From IMG/VR virus record IMGVR_UViG_3300050821_003608, positions 1 through 64,000 of that record: DNA of 64,000 nucleotides. One strand, written 5' to 3'. Positions within the stretch are counted from its first letter, which is position 1, and the number at the start of each line of letters is the position of its first letter. Below are positions 57,436 through 64,000 of the stretch, one piece after another. The DNA is from a virus. The position numbers and the translations under genes are program-made. The notes under the pieces are model-generated. The model worked only from the letters and a program-made list of their open reading frames with translations. It was not told the origin of the DNA and searched no databases.

Positions 57436-59378
57436 GTCGCGGACTCCAAGGTCATCCGCGGATTGCGAGCCTCTTCGTGGCTCGACAGGCCGTAGAGGAT
57501 GGAAGTGTACTCGCCGAGCTGGGACAGTTTCACGTTGTAGGACTGGGCCACGCCGAAGAAGTGTTGGAGCAGGGGCATGGTGGAAAGGAACTCGGCCCCG
57601 CCGAGCTTGAAGGCCGCGAGATGCTGCGCGTAGTCGAGCATGGCGTCGTAGTCGTCGCGGGCGATTTCAACAGGATCATTGTCTGCGACCGGGATGGGAG
57701 CGTTCTCGACGACAGTCGCAGTCAGCGAGTACAGTCCCGCGTCGGGCGCAGCCGCGAGGGCTAGGAGGTTAAGTCCCGACTGATAGACATTCGATGGCTT
57801 CCCCTGCGCAAGTGCCTGCCAGCTAGTCTGATAGTGGTCGGCGTCTTTCACAGCGTCGATTTGTAAGGGCACGTTCCCTATTCGCATCGCCAGCAACGCA
57901 GCGGATTCCTTCAGCGCAGCGATACCCATTTTGTATCGTTGCTCGCAGTAGGTCGCGCGCAGGACATCCTTGGCGTTCGACTCGCGGCCGAGCAGGTCGG
58001 CCAGTGCTCCCCACTTTATGATGTGTATCCAATCGTCGGGGACGAACAGAAATGAGCCTATGTTTCCGCTCCCGACCCAATCCTTCCAAGCCAAGTCGCC
58101 GGGAGTGGACAACGCCGCAGAGGATTCCAAGAGAAGCCCTGGGCTTCCGACTGGTATCGGGGACGGGTCGGTGAAGGAGCCTCTAAATACGCCGTTTTGG
58201 AACACCGAGATGGTAGCACCCGAAACTTGGGCCGTGAAGATGTCGCCGATCTGTGGCGTGACCGCAGGGAATTGGGATAGGAGGCTCTGGACTCCTCCTG
58301 CGACCTTTTGCAAATTAAGCGGAGTGGGAATGCCAATCCCACCCACTCCACCAGCAATACCGGAAGCGTCGAGGTCGATGTAGTAGAAATTCTGAGCAGT
58401 TGCGTCGCAACGCAGGACCAAGGCCAAGTATCCCTTGCCAGCTACGAGCTGCACTATCGTCGCTTGACTAGACTGGTTCGGGGACCACGAAATGCCACCG
58501 TACAGCATCAGCCATGTGGTCGCAGCGGCCATGCTCGCGGGCGAGACTGCATTGTTCAGGATTTGCGGAAGAGGGAACGCTCCTGCTGCTATCCATGGCA
58601 CTCCAATGGGATTCTGATTGGGCAAGGTAAAGCTGAAAGGTATGGTGCCGCCAGCACCAACGAGAATGCTAGCGAGTGATTGTCCAGCTTCGACCGTCAG
58701 GAGTTCGTACACTCCCGCCGATCCCGGTGGACGGTCGGTGTCGAACGAGATGGGCGGCTGGGTGGACATCAGATAGGTGAGAGGAGTCCCCGGAGTGTTC
58801 TGAAGGTAGGAGGTGGCGAAGGACTGCTCCGCCCAAGTGTCTTCAGGCCACATGGTCGAAGGCGAGCCGACCGCCGGAAGGTAGGCCATACGTCGTACAT
58901 CGATAACTGTGTCGGGGAGAGGGATTCTACCCAGCACCGCCCCAAGGGTACGTCGCGTGATAGTGCATCCTGCTAGACTGAGAAGTTCGTCACGGCGTCT
59001 CTGTACAGCATTCACGAGATCGTCGGGAGTGAACTGGGAGGACACTCCGGTCCAAGGATTGATGGATCCGGCAGGCTCTAGCAGGTGATACTGAATGGCC
59101 GTGTAGATGTCCACGTCCGTCAGAGTGTAAGGACGCAACGTGTTGGGCATAGCCACGCGGTCGGTGAGGTCGTACCACGACACTCCTTGCTGGGACTGGA
59201 AGGTGAAGTCTCCTCGCCAGTAGGAGGTCAGCGCATTCCAAGTGCGCAGGGCTTCGACTATATACTTTCCGAGTTCGAGGTCGGACCAGAATTGTTTGCT
59301 GGAATCAAATAGACGATTGGCAAGCTGCTGTCGGGCTTGGACGAAGGGAAGGTAGGAATAGGGAAGTGGGTTCGGCAT
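57432..59378 (-). CDS. Connector-like tail protein with lectin-like insert, 648 aa
   Basis: N-terminal helices (ARQQLANRLFDSSKQFWSDL, ELGKYIVEALRTWNALTSYW) then FQSQQGVSWYDLTD follow the adaptor pattern. Residues about 245-440 interrupt it with a LamG/concanavalin-like beta domain (GKGYLALVLRCDATAQNFYY, FTAQVSGATISVFQNGVFRG, SPGLLLESS). The helical adaptor-like sequence resumes (WIHIIKWGALADLLGRESNA). So the connector-like protein seems to carry a carbohydrate-binding-like insertion. Its stop overlaps the nozzle gene start by four bases. Confidence 0.65.
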   Translation of the reverse strand: MPNPLPYSYLPFVQARQQLANRLFDSSKQFWSDLELGKYIVEALRTWNALTSYWRGDFTFQSQQGVSWYDLTDRVAMPNTLRPYTLTDVDIYTAIQYHLLEPAGSINPWTGVSSQFTPDDLVNAVQRRRDELLSLAGCTITRRTLGAVLGRIPLPDTVIDVRRMAYLPAVGSPSTMWPEDTWAEQSFATSYLQNTPGTPLTYLMSTQPPISFDTDRPPGSAGVYELLTVEAGQSLASILVGAGGTIPFSFTLPNQNPIGVPWIAAGAFPLPQILNNAVSPASMAAATTWLMLYGGISWSPNQSSQATIVQLVAGKGYLALVLRCDATAQNFYYIDLDASGIAGGVGGIGIPTPLNLQKVAGGVQSLLSQFPAVTPQIGDIFTAQVSGATISVFQNGVFRGSFTDPSPIPVGSPGLLLESSAALSTPGDLAWKDWVGSGNIGSFLFVPDDWIHIIKWGALADLLGRESNAKDVLRATYCEQRYKMGIAALKESAALLAMRIGNVPLQIDAVKDADHYQTSWQALAQGKPSNVYQSGLNLLALAAAPDAGLYSLTATVVENAPIPVADNDPVEIARDDYDAMLDYAQHLAAFKLGGAEFLSTMPLLQHFFGVAQSYNVKLSQLGEYTSILYGLSSHEEARNPRMTLESAT

Positions 59379-59381
59379 GGG

Positions 59382-59543
59382 TCATCGTTTGGAGCCACGC
59401 TTGTGGGATTTCTTCTTCTCGTTCTTCCGCTTGTTCTCCGTCGCGTAGAAGACTCGTTTCGTCGTCTCGGTGTCCCCATAGGTCTTCTTCATGGAACGAT
59501 AGACCTTCTCGCCGTGACCGTCGTAGTGAGCGGAGCGAGGCAC
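59382..59543 (-). CDS. Small basic protein, 53 aa
   Basis: GTG start five bases after the previous TAG. Begins VPRSAHYDGHGEKVYRSMKK, ends KRKNEKKKSHKRGSKR. The tail is almost all Lys/Arg. The GHGEKVYRSMKKTYGD-FYAT pattern is seen in other small phage proteins. Function unknown; fits the set of small basic proteins at 9.5, 9.7, 13.2 and 13.5 kb. Confidence 0.6.
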   Translation of the reverse strand: MPRSAHYDGHGEKVYRSMKKTYGDTETTKRVFYATENKRKNEKKKSHKRGSKR

Positions 59544-59549
59544 GAGGGA

Positions 59550-59840
59550 CTACTCGTCGCCTTCGTTTCTGAAGCCAGGCCCCGCACGTAATGCACGATT
59601 GAACTCGGCGCAGCGGTTCTCCGTGATTTCCCCATGACGCGGACCCGGCGATGGCGGAGCAGAACTGGGATAGGCGTCGAATCCCCTATCGCCTCGAATC
59701 GTCCCTTCGCGCATCTCACGTTCCTCTTCCCAAGGAATTTCACAATGGATGCGCGTGGCAAGCAAAGGCCGTTGCGCTGCGATTTCGCTGGGATAAGTCT
59801 TGTCCCGAATCAAACCACTCGGATTAATTTTGTAGGCCAT
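59550..59840 (-). CDS. Unknown tail-module protein, 96 aa
   Basis: The second ATG (MAYKINPSGL) is used, with GGAGG six bases before it. Pattern INPSGLIRDKTYPSEIAAQR, then charged middle and an Arg/Gly-rich end. May be a small structural protein. Not recognised. Confidence 0.5.
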   Translation of the reverse strand: MAYKINPSGLIRDKTYPSEIAAQRPLLATRIHCEIPWEEEREMREGTIRGDRGFDAYPSSAPPSPGPRHGEITENRCAEFNRALRAGPGFRNEGDE

Positions 59841-59852
59841 GTCCATCCTCCT

Positions 59853-60044
59853 TCAAGCTGCGAGAACTTCTCCGTTCGCTCCCAACGCTGAAACCTGAAA
59901 CAGTTCTACGTTGTAGTCATTCCCGCCCGCACCGGACGAGCCTCCTTGCGAAGCGTTCATCACGTAACTATCCGCGTCCGCTTTCGTGGAGAACACCTGC
60001 TGGGCCTTGCCGTCGTATGTCACTACGTATACCATCGTCGCCAT
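59853..60044 (-). CDS. Unknown small protein, 63 aa
   Basis: ATG behind AGGAGAATCGTAT. Two strands and a helix (MVYVVTYDGKAQQVFSTKAD, ADSYVMNASQ), Gly-rich hinge, last strand (NVELFQVSALGANGEVLAA). The membrane protein gene before it overlaps it by 77 bases. Function unknown. Confidence 0.55.
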   Translation of the reverse strand: MATMVYVVTYDGKAQQVFSTKADADSYVMNASQGGSSGAGGNDYNVELFQVSALGANGEVLAA

Positions 60045-60669
60045 ATACGATTCTCCTGGGTCGAATCATACGCCGCTGCCGCCAGCCCGTCCAGCCAATC
60101 CAGCCGAACACGACCAGACCAAGAGTATAGGTCAGCCAGTAGGAAAGTGAGTCCCAGCGATGAGCCTCGACCGCGAAGCCGAATAGAGCGACGGCCAAGG
60201 TCACCCACAGGACCGCTAGAGGGATGAGGGAGGAGCGGTACTTTGAGAATCGGCACCGCAGGGTAAGCGCGGTGCCGAAGAACATGGTGAGCGTCCCGGC
60301 GACGAGCAGGATGGCGTTGTCGGGAGTCCAGTGCTGGATGGTCGACATGGTGACGGAACAGGCGAAGCAGGCGCTCATGGCCGAGAGGAGGAGAGCGACG
60401 ATTTCGGCTCCGACTGCACGGACCAGCCGCCATGAAGCATAGGTGACCGCGAGCGTCGCGATACCATAGGCGACACGGTAGGGGTCGGACTGCCGAGTGT
60501 AGAACAATCCGACCCCAACAAGGCCAAGGAACGTCCCAAGCTGAACCCCTAGATAGATCCTAAGAGTCGCTGGGGCCTTCGCTGCCAGTGCCCACAGGAG
60601 GCTGAGGGCTGTTAGGCCAGAAAGCCAAAGCTCCAGTAGTTTTGGATTTGAAATAGGCCACGTCCTCAT
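59968..60669 (-). CDS. Multi-pass membrane protein, 233 aa
   Basis: Six or so hydrophobic helices (LSGLTALSLLWALAA, VQLGTFLGLVGVGLFY, IVALLLSAMSACFA, AILLVAGTLTMFFGTALTL, LIPLAVLWVTLAVALFGFAV, LTYTLGLVVFGWIGWTGW). It overlaps the 64-residue gene upstream by 110 bases and the 63-residue gene downstream by 77. Located in the holin-like cluster. Could be a holin or a membrane modifier; large for a holin. Confidence 0.6.
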   Translation of the reverse strand: MRTWPISNPKLLELWLSGLTALSLLWALAAKAPATLRIYLGVQLGTFLGLVGVGLFYTRQSDPYRVAYGIATLAVTYASWRLVRAVGAEIVALLLSAMSACFACSVTMSTIQHWTPDNAILLVAGTLTMFFGTALTLRCRFSKYRSSLIPLAVLWVTLAVALFGFAVEAHRWDSLSYWLTYTLGLVVFGWIGWTGWRQRRMIRPRRIVYGDDGIRSDIRRQGPAGVLHESGRG

Positions 60670-60754
60670 CTTTCATTTTGAATGTAACCTTGTCGTCCTT
60701 GACCGAAAAGACTTCCACTTCGGCTGTGATGCCTGGGGGTCCGCCGACGCTCAT
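60560..60754 (-). CDS. Unknown small protein, 64 aa
   Basis: ATGA overlap with the coiled-coil membrane gene upstream. Beta-rich: GITAEVEVFSVKDDKVTFKM, KDEDVAYFKSKTTGALAFW, then a Pro/Gly tail. It overlaps the multi-pass membrane gene by 110 bases in another frame, so one of the two starts may be different from that given. Confidence 0.5.
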   Translation of the reverse strand: MSVGGPPGITAEVEVFSVKDDKVTFKMKDEDVAYFKSKTTGALAFWPNSPQPPVGTGSEGPSDS

Positions 60755-60999
60755 TGTGCCCTCCTCTGTAATTCAAGAAGCCGATCGTAAAGATTCCGCA
60801 GCTCCCGGTAGTCATTCTCCTGCATCTTCCGATTAGTCGCAATAGCCACGCGCAACTCCTCGTCGTCTTCCTTTAGATGCTGGAGTTCCGACTCAAAGGT
60901 GCCAGAGCCTTTCGCTCCACGCAGAAGATACCAGACCAGCCCGCCGAGAAGACTGAGGGCTTGGAGGACGACGGCGGTGAGGGCTAGGATGTGGTCCAT
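60751..60999 (-). CDS. Holin-like or i-spanin-like protein, 82 aa
   Basis: N-terminal membrane helix (ALTAVVLQALSLLGGLVWYL) then a coiled coil (ESELQHLKEDDEELRVAIAT, RELRNLYDRLLELQRRAQ). This layout fits an inner-membrane spanin or single-helix holin. Next to two more small membrane proteins. Precise role undecided. Confidence 0.65.
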   Translation of the reverse strand: MDHILALTAVVLQALSLLGGLVWYLLRGAKGSGTFESELQHLKEDDEELRVAIATNRKMQENDYRELRNLYDRLLELQRRAQ

Positions 61000-61005
61000 C
61001 TCTTT

Positions 61006-61335
61006 TTATCTCTGACGATTCCTCAACAACGCTTCACGGATAAGCTCTCGCAATTTTTCATCACGTTTCCTGAACTCCCGCTCGATTACTTTCTCCATCA
61101 ACTTCTCCAAGTCTTCGTGTCGTTGTGGGGCATTCTCAGTAAGTACCTCTTTGACGGCTTCGCGGAACTCTATACGCCAGAATGAAATAGGCTGCTGCCC
61201 GCTGCTTGGCTCCTCTCCTGTGCGATGCCCGTTCTTGCCGTTCTTGATGGACCGGATGATTAGCAACACTATCCACAGTCCACCAAGGAATGCAGCCAAC
61301 CCGACGCTGAACTGTGCCAGTTTGGAGAAGTCCAT
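61006..61335 (-). CDS. Membrane coiled-coil protein, 109 aa
   Basis: One hydrophobic helix (FSVGLAAFLGGLWIVLLIIR), basic stop-transfer (SIKNGKNGHRTG), then a long charged helix (LEKLMEKVIEREFRKRDEKL). i-spanin-like or structural role is possible. Part of the small membrane cluster downstream of the Ig-like gene. Confidence 0.6.
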   Translation of the reverse strand: MDFSKLAQFSVGLAAFLGGLWIVLLIIRSIKNGKNGHRTGEEPSSGQQPISFWRIEFREAVKEVLTENAPQRHEDLEKLMEKVIEREFRKRDEKLRELIREALLRNRQR

Positions 61336-61336
61336 A

Positions 61337-61672
61337 TCACTTAGGTTGCTCCCCAGCTCCGGTCGTGACTATGGTAGTCGTGGTCTGTGGAGTCTTGCTT
61401 GGCCCGACTGTGGTTTCTACGACTGTTGTGGTGGGTTCCTTAGCAGGCAGGGGATTCTGATGTAGGTAAGCCATCATGGTTATGAAGCCGTTGATGAGGA
61501 ATGAGAATGCTGCCAGCCTCATGGTATTGCCAAATTGTGTGTTGAGGTTGTAGGAATTAGGAGTAATTCCAATGGCACCGAGCGCGGTGATGACCGAGCC
61601 CGCACCACCGCCCACGAATCCAGCGATCAATCCGTACAGCCAGTTGCCCCAATCGAGTCGCAACGCTGCCAT
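61337..61672 (-). CDS. Holin-like protein with two membrane helices, 111 aa
   Basis: First helix region WLYGLIAGFVGGGAGSVITA, second LAAFSFLINGFITMMAYLHQ, followed by a Thr/Pro-rich polar tail (TTTVVETTVGPSKTPQTTTT). The MAALRLDWGNWLYGLIAGF start recurs in prophage and phage proteins I have seen near lysis genes. Probable holin or antiholin. Confidence 0.65.
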   Translation of the reverse strand: MAALRLDWGNWLYGLIAGFVGGGAGSVITALGAIGITPNSYNLNTQFGNTMRLAAFSFLINGFITMMAYLHQNPLPAKEPTTTVVETTVGPSKTPQTTTTIVTTGAGEQPK

Positions 61673-61772
61673 CGTCGATCTCCAGTCCCTTTATACTACA
61701 GTTCTAACTCTCCACAACCGATAATATACCGTCTCCCTGCATCACTCCCGACGCCGCACAGCCAACCATCCC

Positions 61773-61795
61773 ATTGTCTATGTCAACTAGACAAT
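61773..61795. repeat. Perfect 8-bp inverted repeat at gene end
   Basis: ATTGTCTA, seven bases, TAGACAAT. It overlaps the stop codon of the Ig-like gene, in the gap before the holin-like gene. No T run on the minus strand, so a terminator is unlikely. May be a processing or attenuation element. Confidence 0.6.
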
Positions 61796-62433
61796 CGGGC
61801 GGGAGCGTTCCCGGCGCGAAAGGAGAGAAAATCGAACACTCGCGGGTTGAAGTTCATCGCCAAGCCGCTCGAATCAGTCACAGTGAATCCAAAAGTGGAA
61901 GATCCGCTCGAAGAAGGAACACCCGCGACGATGCCGGACGATGACAATGTAAGTCCGGGCGGCAAGGAGCCTAGACTGACTGTCCATTTGTAAGGTGGGA
62001 CTCCCCCCGTTAGTCCAGTCACTGATTGTAGCGACACGGAATAGCTGAGTCCCACGGTTGCGTTTGGGAGCACGACCGGAGTTTGCATCGTTAGGGGGGT
62101 CACTGTACAAGTGAGAGTAATAGTCACGGTAGAGTTAACCGCTCCCGAGGTCATTGCTGCCGTGAGGTTGCCCGTCAACGCCTGCGTCGTCGCGCTGTAA
62201 GTCACTGGCAACGCCGTCGAGCCGACGGTCACGGTGCAGGAGGAGTTGAATCCGTTGGTCGAGCTGGCGAAGGAAATCGGAGCCGCGGTGTTTTGATAGA
62301 AGTGAGTCGGAGTGGGAGTGACCGTCCCAAGTGAAGCTGGAGCGACGATAGTGATAGTCGTCGTCTGTGTCTGCGATCGAGAGGGCACACAGAAGGCTAG
62401 GATTAGAAGCGGGGCCGATAGCAGTCGTTTCAT
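61783..62433 (-). CDS. Secreted putative-Ig repeat protein, 216 aa
   Basis: Signal peptide MKRLLSAPLLILAFCVPSRS. Mature part: two beta domains, the second a putative-Ig repeat with LPNATVGLSYSVSLQSVTGL, GGVPPYKWTVSLGSLPPGL and STFGFTVTDSSG, the GG-PPY-W and G-L-P-x-G-L pattern of He_PIG domains frequent in secreted proteins of soil bacteria. Follows the glycosidase C-terminal part. Probably an adhesin-like virion accessory or secreted factor. Confidence 0.7.
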   Translation of the reverse strand: MKRLLSAPLLILAFCVPSRSQTQTTTITIVAPASLGTVTPTPTHFYQNTAAPISFASSTNGFNSSCTVTVGSTALPVTYSATTQALTGNLTAAMTSGAVNSTVTITLTCTVTPLTMQTPVVLPNATVGLSYSVSLQSVTGLTGGVPPYKWTVSLGSLPPGLTLSSSGIVAGVPSSSGSSTFGFTVTDSSGLAMNFNPRVFDFLSFRAGNAPARLSS

Positions 62434-62455
62434 TGTTTCGTCTCCTCAGTATGAC

Positions 62456-64000
62456 TTATCTTCTCGGGACTATATCCCATTTTGGACTAGGATTGGTGAA
62501 TATCGCAGGGTTGTTGAACATACCCGGCATACATCCGGCGGCGCCGTAGAGCGAAGCGCGAGCAGTGTCGTAGGCCACCCGACCGGACAGTCCATCCACT
62601 GTATAAGGATAAAACAGTCCCAACTCGGCCAGTGGCGCCGCGTGCCCATGGTCGTCCTCGGCGGAAAAGTCGCAGGGTTTTTGTGAGTGAACTTGGTCGG
62701 TCCATGTTGTCGCCAGACCACTGCCATTCCCTTGAGTGAATCCGGCAAGATAGTCGGCGGCAGTCTGAATCCACGTCCCGGACGAAACCAGCTTGGACGC
62801 CATCCGGTAAGTGCCAATCATAAAAATCCCGCCCCAGTTTGAGTCCAGCGCGAGATGAAGCATCCGCTTCGCTTGGTAGTTCAGGACGGAGTCGTAGTTG
62901 GTGAATCCCATGTCGCGGGCCTGCGCCTCGACTACGACGGTGTACTGTTCCTCCCACGGGGAAGTGCCGGTGAGCAGATGTCCAGCGGTGGTGTCGAGCG
63001 GAGCCTCGACGAAGCTGCCGTACCAGCCGTCGAGGTAGATGTGCAGGGGATTGTGCGTAGGATCGTCCTGTTGAGTGACGCCAAAGTTATAGGCGGCGAG
63101 ACGAGACGAATCAGTGTTGGTCGTCCCGTACTTCCCCTGGTGGTAGGCTCCATTGTTTTGTAACTTGTCGAAGTAATAGACTTGCTCAGGCGAGCCATCG
63201 GGCGACACGGCCCAAGCCCATAGTGCCGCGCGCGTCATCCACGCGGTCCCGCGGCCTTCTTGCGTTGACCAGATGATGCCCATACTACCGTTGCGATGGC
63301 CGCTGGGACATCCGCGGTCGAGTCCGACCATGTAGGCGCCGGACATCTGGGCTTCTTCCACATACCAGAACTTCCCGGTGATGAGCGCGGCCGTGTAGCC
63401 GAACTCAGGCCAGTGAGAGCCGTCCATACCTCCAGAGCCTCCGCCGCTAATCCAGCCATCGTCGGTCAGAGGCGAGCCCATGTTGAGGGTGAGCGTATTC
63501 GCGCCGCCGCAGGTGTCGTTGAACTGGCTGACCTGAGTGCCGATGCCCCAGTTCTCCATGGGCCGGGCGTTCACGGAGATAGTGCGTCCGCCGGCGGGGA
63601 CGGTTCCTCCGGCATCGTAGAAGAGATTCGTTGCACTCACCGTATTGTCGCCCTCGCGGTAGTGGAACGGGATACGCCCACCGACCTGCGAGTTCCCGAG
63701 TACTTGGTTGAGCATTCCGGTAGAGCCATGGCTGAACCAGTACATCGCCTCCCAAGTATTCAGGATGCCGAACCATTGTGAGGTGCCACCCGTGTTCATG
63801 TCCTTGCCATACTGGCCCACGCCGCCGGAACCATCAGGCGGTCCCGAAGATGTACCAGGGATGGACTGGTCGCCCGTGACCCACGCGTTGCCGGTGGTCA
63901 TGGATGCGGGGATATTGATGGCCGGGTCGAAGTTCGGGATGGCCTTTGCGTAGGCTTCGTAGGCGGCGTTGTGGTCGACGATGATGGACGAGCAACCGTT
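62456..64000 (-). CDS. C-terminal 514 residues of a large protein (enters at right edge)
   Basis: Open from the right edge; reading starts NGCSSIIVDHNAAYEAYAKA with no upstream start in the window, and the first in-window ATG (63901) has no ribosome site. Helical and Trp/Tyr-rich (WFGILNTWEAMYWFSHGSTG, TRAALWAWAVSPDGSPEQ, GYTAALITGKFWYVEEAQ), in the manner of an alpha/alpha-toroid lyase or hydrolase domain. It fits as the continuation of the protein leaving at position 1, whose last visible domain is a YetA-like module. Substrate unknown. Confidence 0.65.
   Translation of the reverse strand, partial: NGCSSIIVDHNAAYEAYAKAIPNFDPAINIPASMTTGNAWVTGDQSIPGTSSGPPDGSGGVGQYGKDMNTGGTSQWFGILNTWEAMYWFSHGSTGMLNQVLGNSQVGGRIPFHYREGDNTVSATNLFYDAGGTVPAGGRTISVNARPMENWGIGTQVSQFNDTCGGANTLTLNMGSPLTDDGWISGGGSGGMDGSHWPEFGYTAALITGKFWYVEEAQMSGAYMVGLDRGCPSGHRNGSMGIIWSTQEGRGTAWMTRAALWAWAVSPDGSPEQVYYFDKLQNNGAYHQGKYGTTNTDSSRLAAYNFGVTQQDDPTHNPLHIYLDGWYGSFVEAPLDTTAGHLLTGTSPWEEQYTVVVEAQARDMGFTNYDSVLNYQAKRMLHLALDSNWGGIFMIGTYRMASKLVSSGTWIQTAADYLAGFTQGNGSGLATTWTDQVHSQKPCDFSAEDDHGHAAPLAELGLFYPYTVDGLSGRVAYDTARASLYGAAGCMPGMFNNPAIFTNPSPKWDIVPRR

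Noticed and set aside
61773-61795. Possible attachment site or terminator at the IR
   Set aside because: No integrase in the window and no T run after the stem.
1-64000. CRISPR arrays, rRNA or tRNA genes
   Set aside because: No regularly spaced repeats or cloverleaf sequences were noticed by eye; a tRNA scan would be decisive.

Overview
The window looks like most or all of a tailed double-stranded DNA phage genome of podovirus-like build. It has large and small terminase, portal, scaffold, capsid, adaptor and nozzle-like tail proteins, internal-virion-like proteins, fibres, holin-like proteins, a replication module and lysis-type genes. I saw no tape measure, sheath, integrase, rRNA or tRNA. 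The base composition is GC-rich, starts are ATG or GTG behind AGGAGG-type ribosome sites, and neighbouring genes overlap by 1-4 bases. Ig-like putative-Ig repeats, a lectin-like insert and a collagen-binding glycosidase resemble proteins I associate with soil bacteria such as Acidobacteria; that host guess is an inference.

The map is two opposed transcription units. A divergent control region at about 24.45-25.0 kb carries promoter-like sites in both directions and ATACCGT repeats. Rightward (+) from it run the early genes: small unknown proteins (25.0-28.0 kb), an ECF-like sigma factor (28.7 kb), a UvrD-like helicase and a Cas4/RecB-like nuclease (30.7-34.2 kb), a RecA/Sak4-like ATPase with a degenerate P-loop (34.9 kb), a Pif1-like helicase (37.3 kb), an HNH endonuclease (39.4 kb), a uracil-DNA-glycosylase/DNA-polymerase-A fusion (39.8-42.8 kb), a TOPRIM-like protein (42.9 kb), then NlpC/P60-like, lipoprotein, Ig-like and DUF5675-like genes (45-47 kb). 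One (-) gene at 29.5-30.3 kb interrupts this unit.

Leftward (-) from the control region run terminase, portal, scaffold, capsid, adaptor, a 1532-residue fibre, a small fibre-like protein and a large glycosidase-like protein that runs off the left edge. At the right edge a (-) protein enters without its N-terminus, followed by Ig-like, holin-like, connector, nozzle and internal virion genes, ending at 46.9 kb where they meet the early genes head-on. The simplest reading is a circular or circularly permuted genome slightly longer than 64 kb, cut inside the glycosidase gene, with one continuous late unit from 24.4 kb through position 1 and back to 46.9 kb.

The most unusual points are the glycosylase-polymerase fusion with changed polymerase motifs and inserted CxxCxGxG zinc motifs; an AT-richer LAGLIDADG intein in the large terminase; Sec-type signal peptides on four adjacent fibre-like or glycosidase-like proteins; two proteins sharing one Cas4/AddB-like cysteine signature of which one lacks the nuclease motif; and a set of very small basic or single-helix proteins with good ribosome binding sites.
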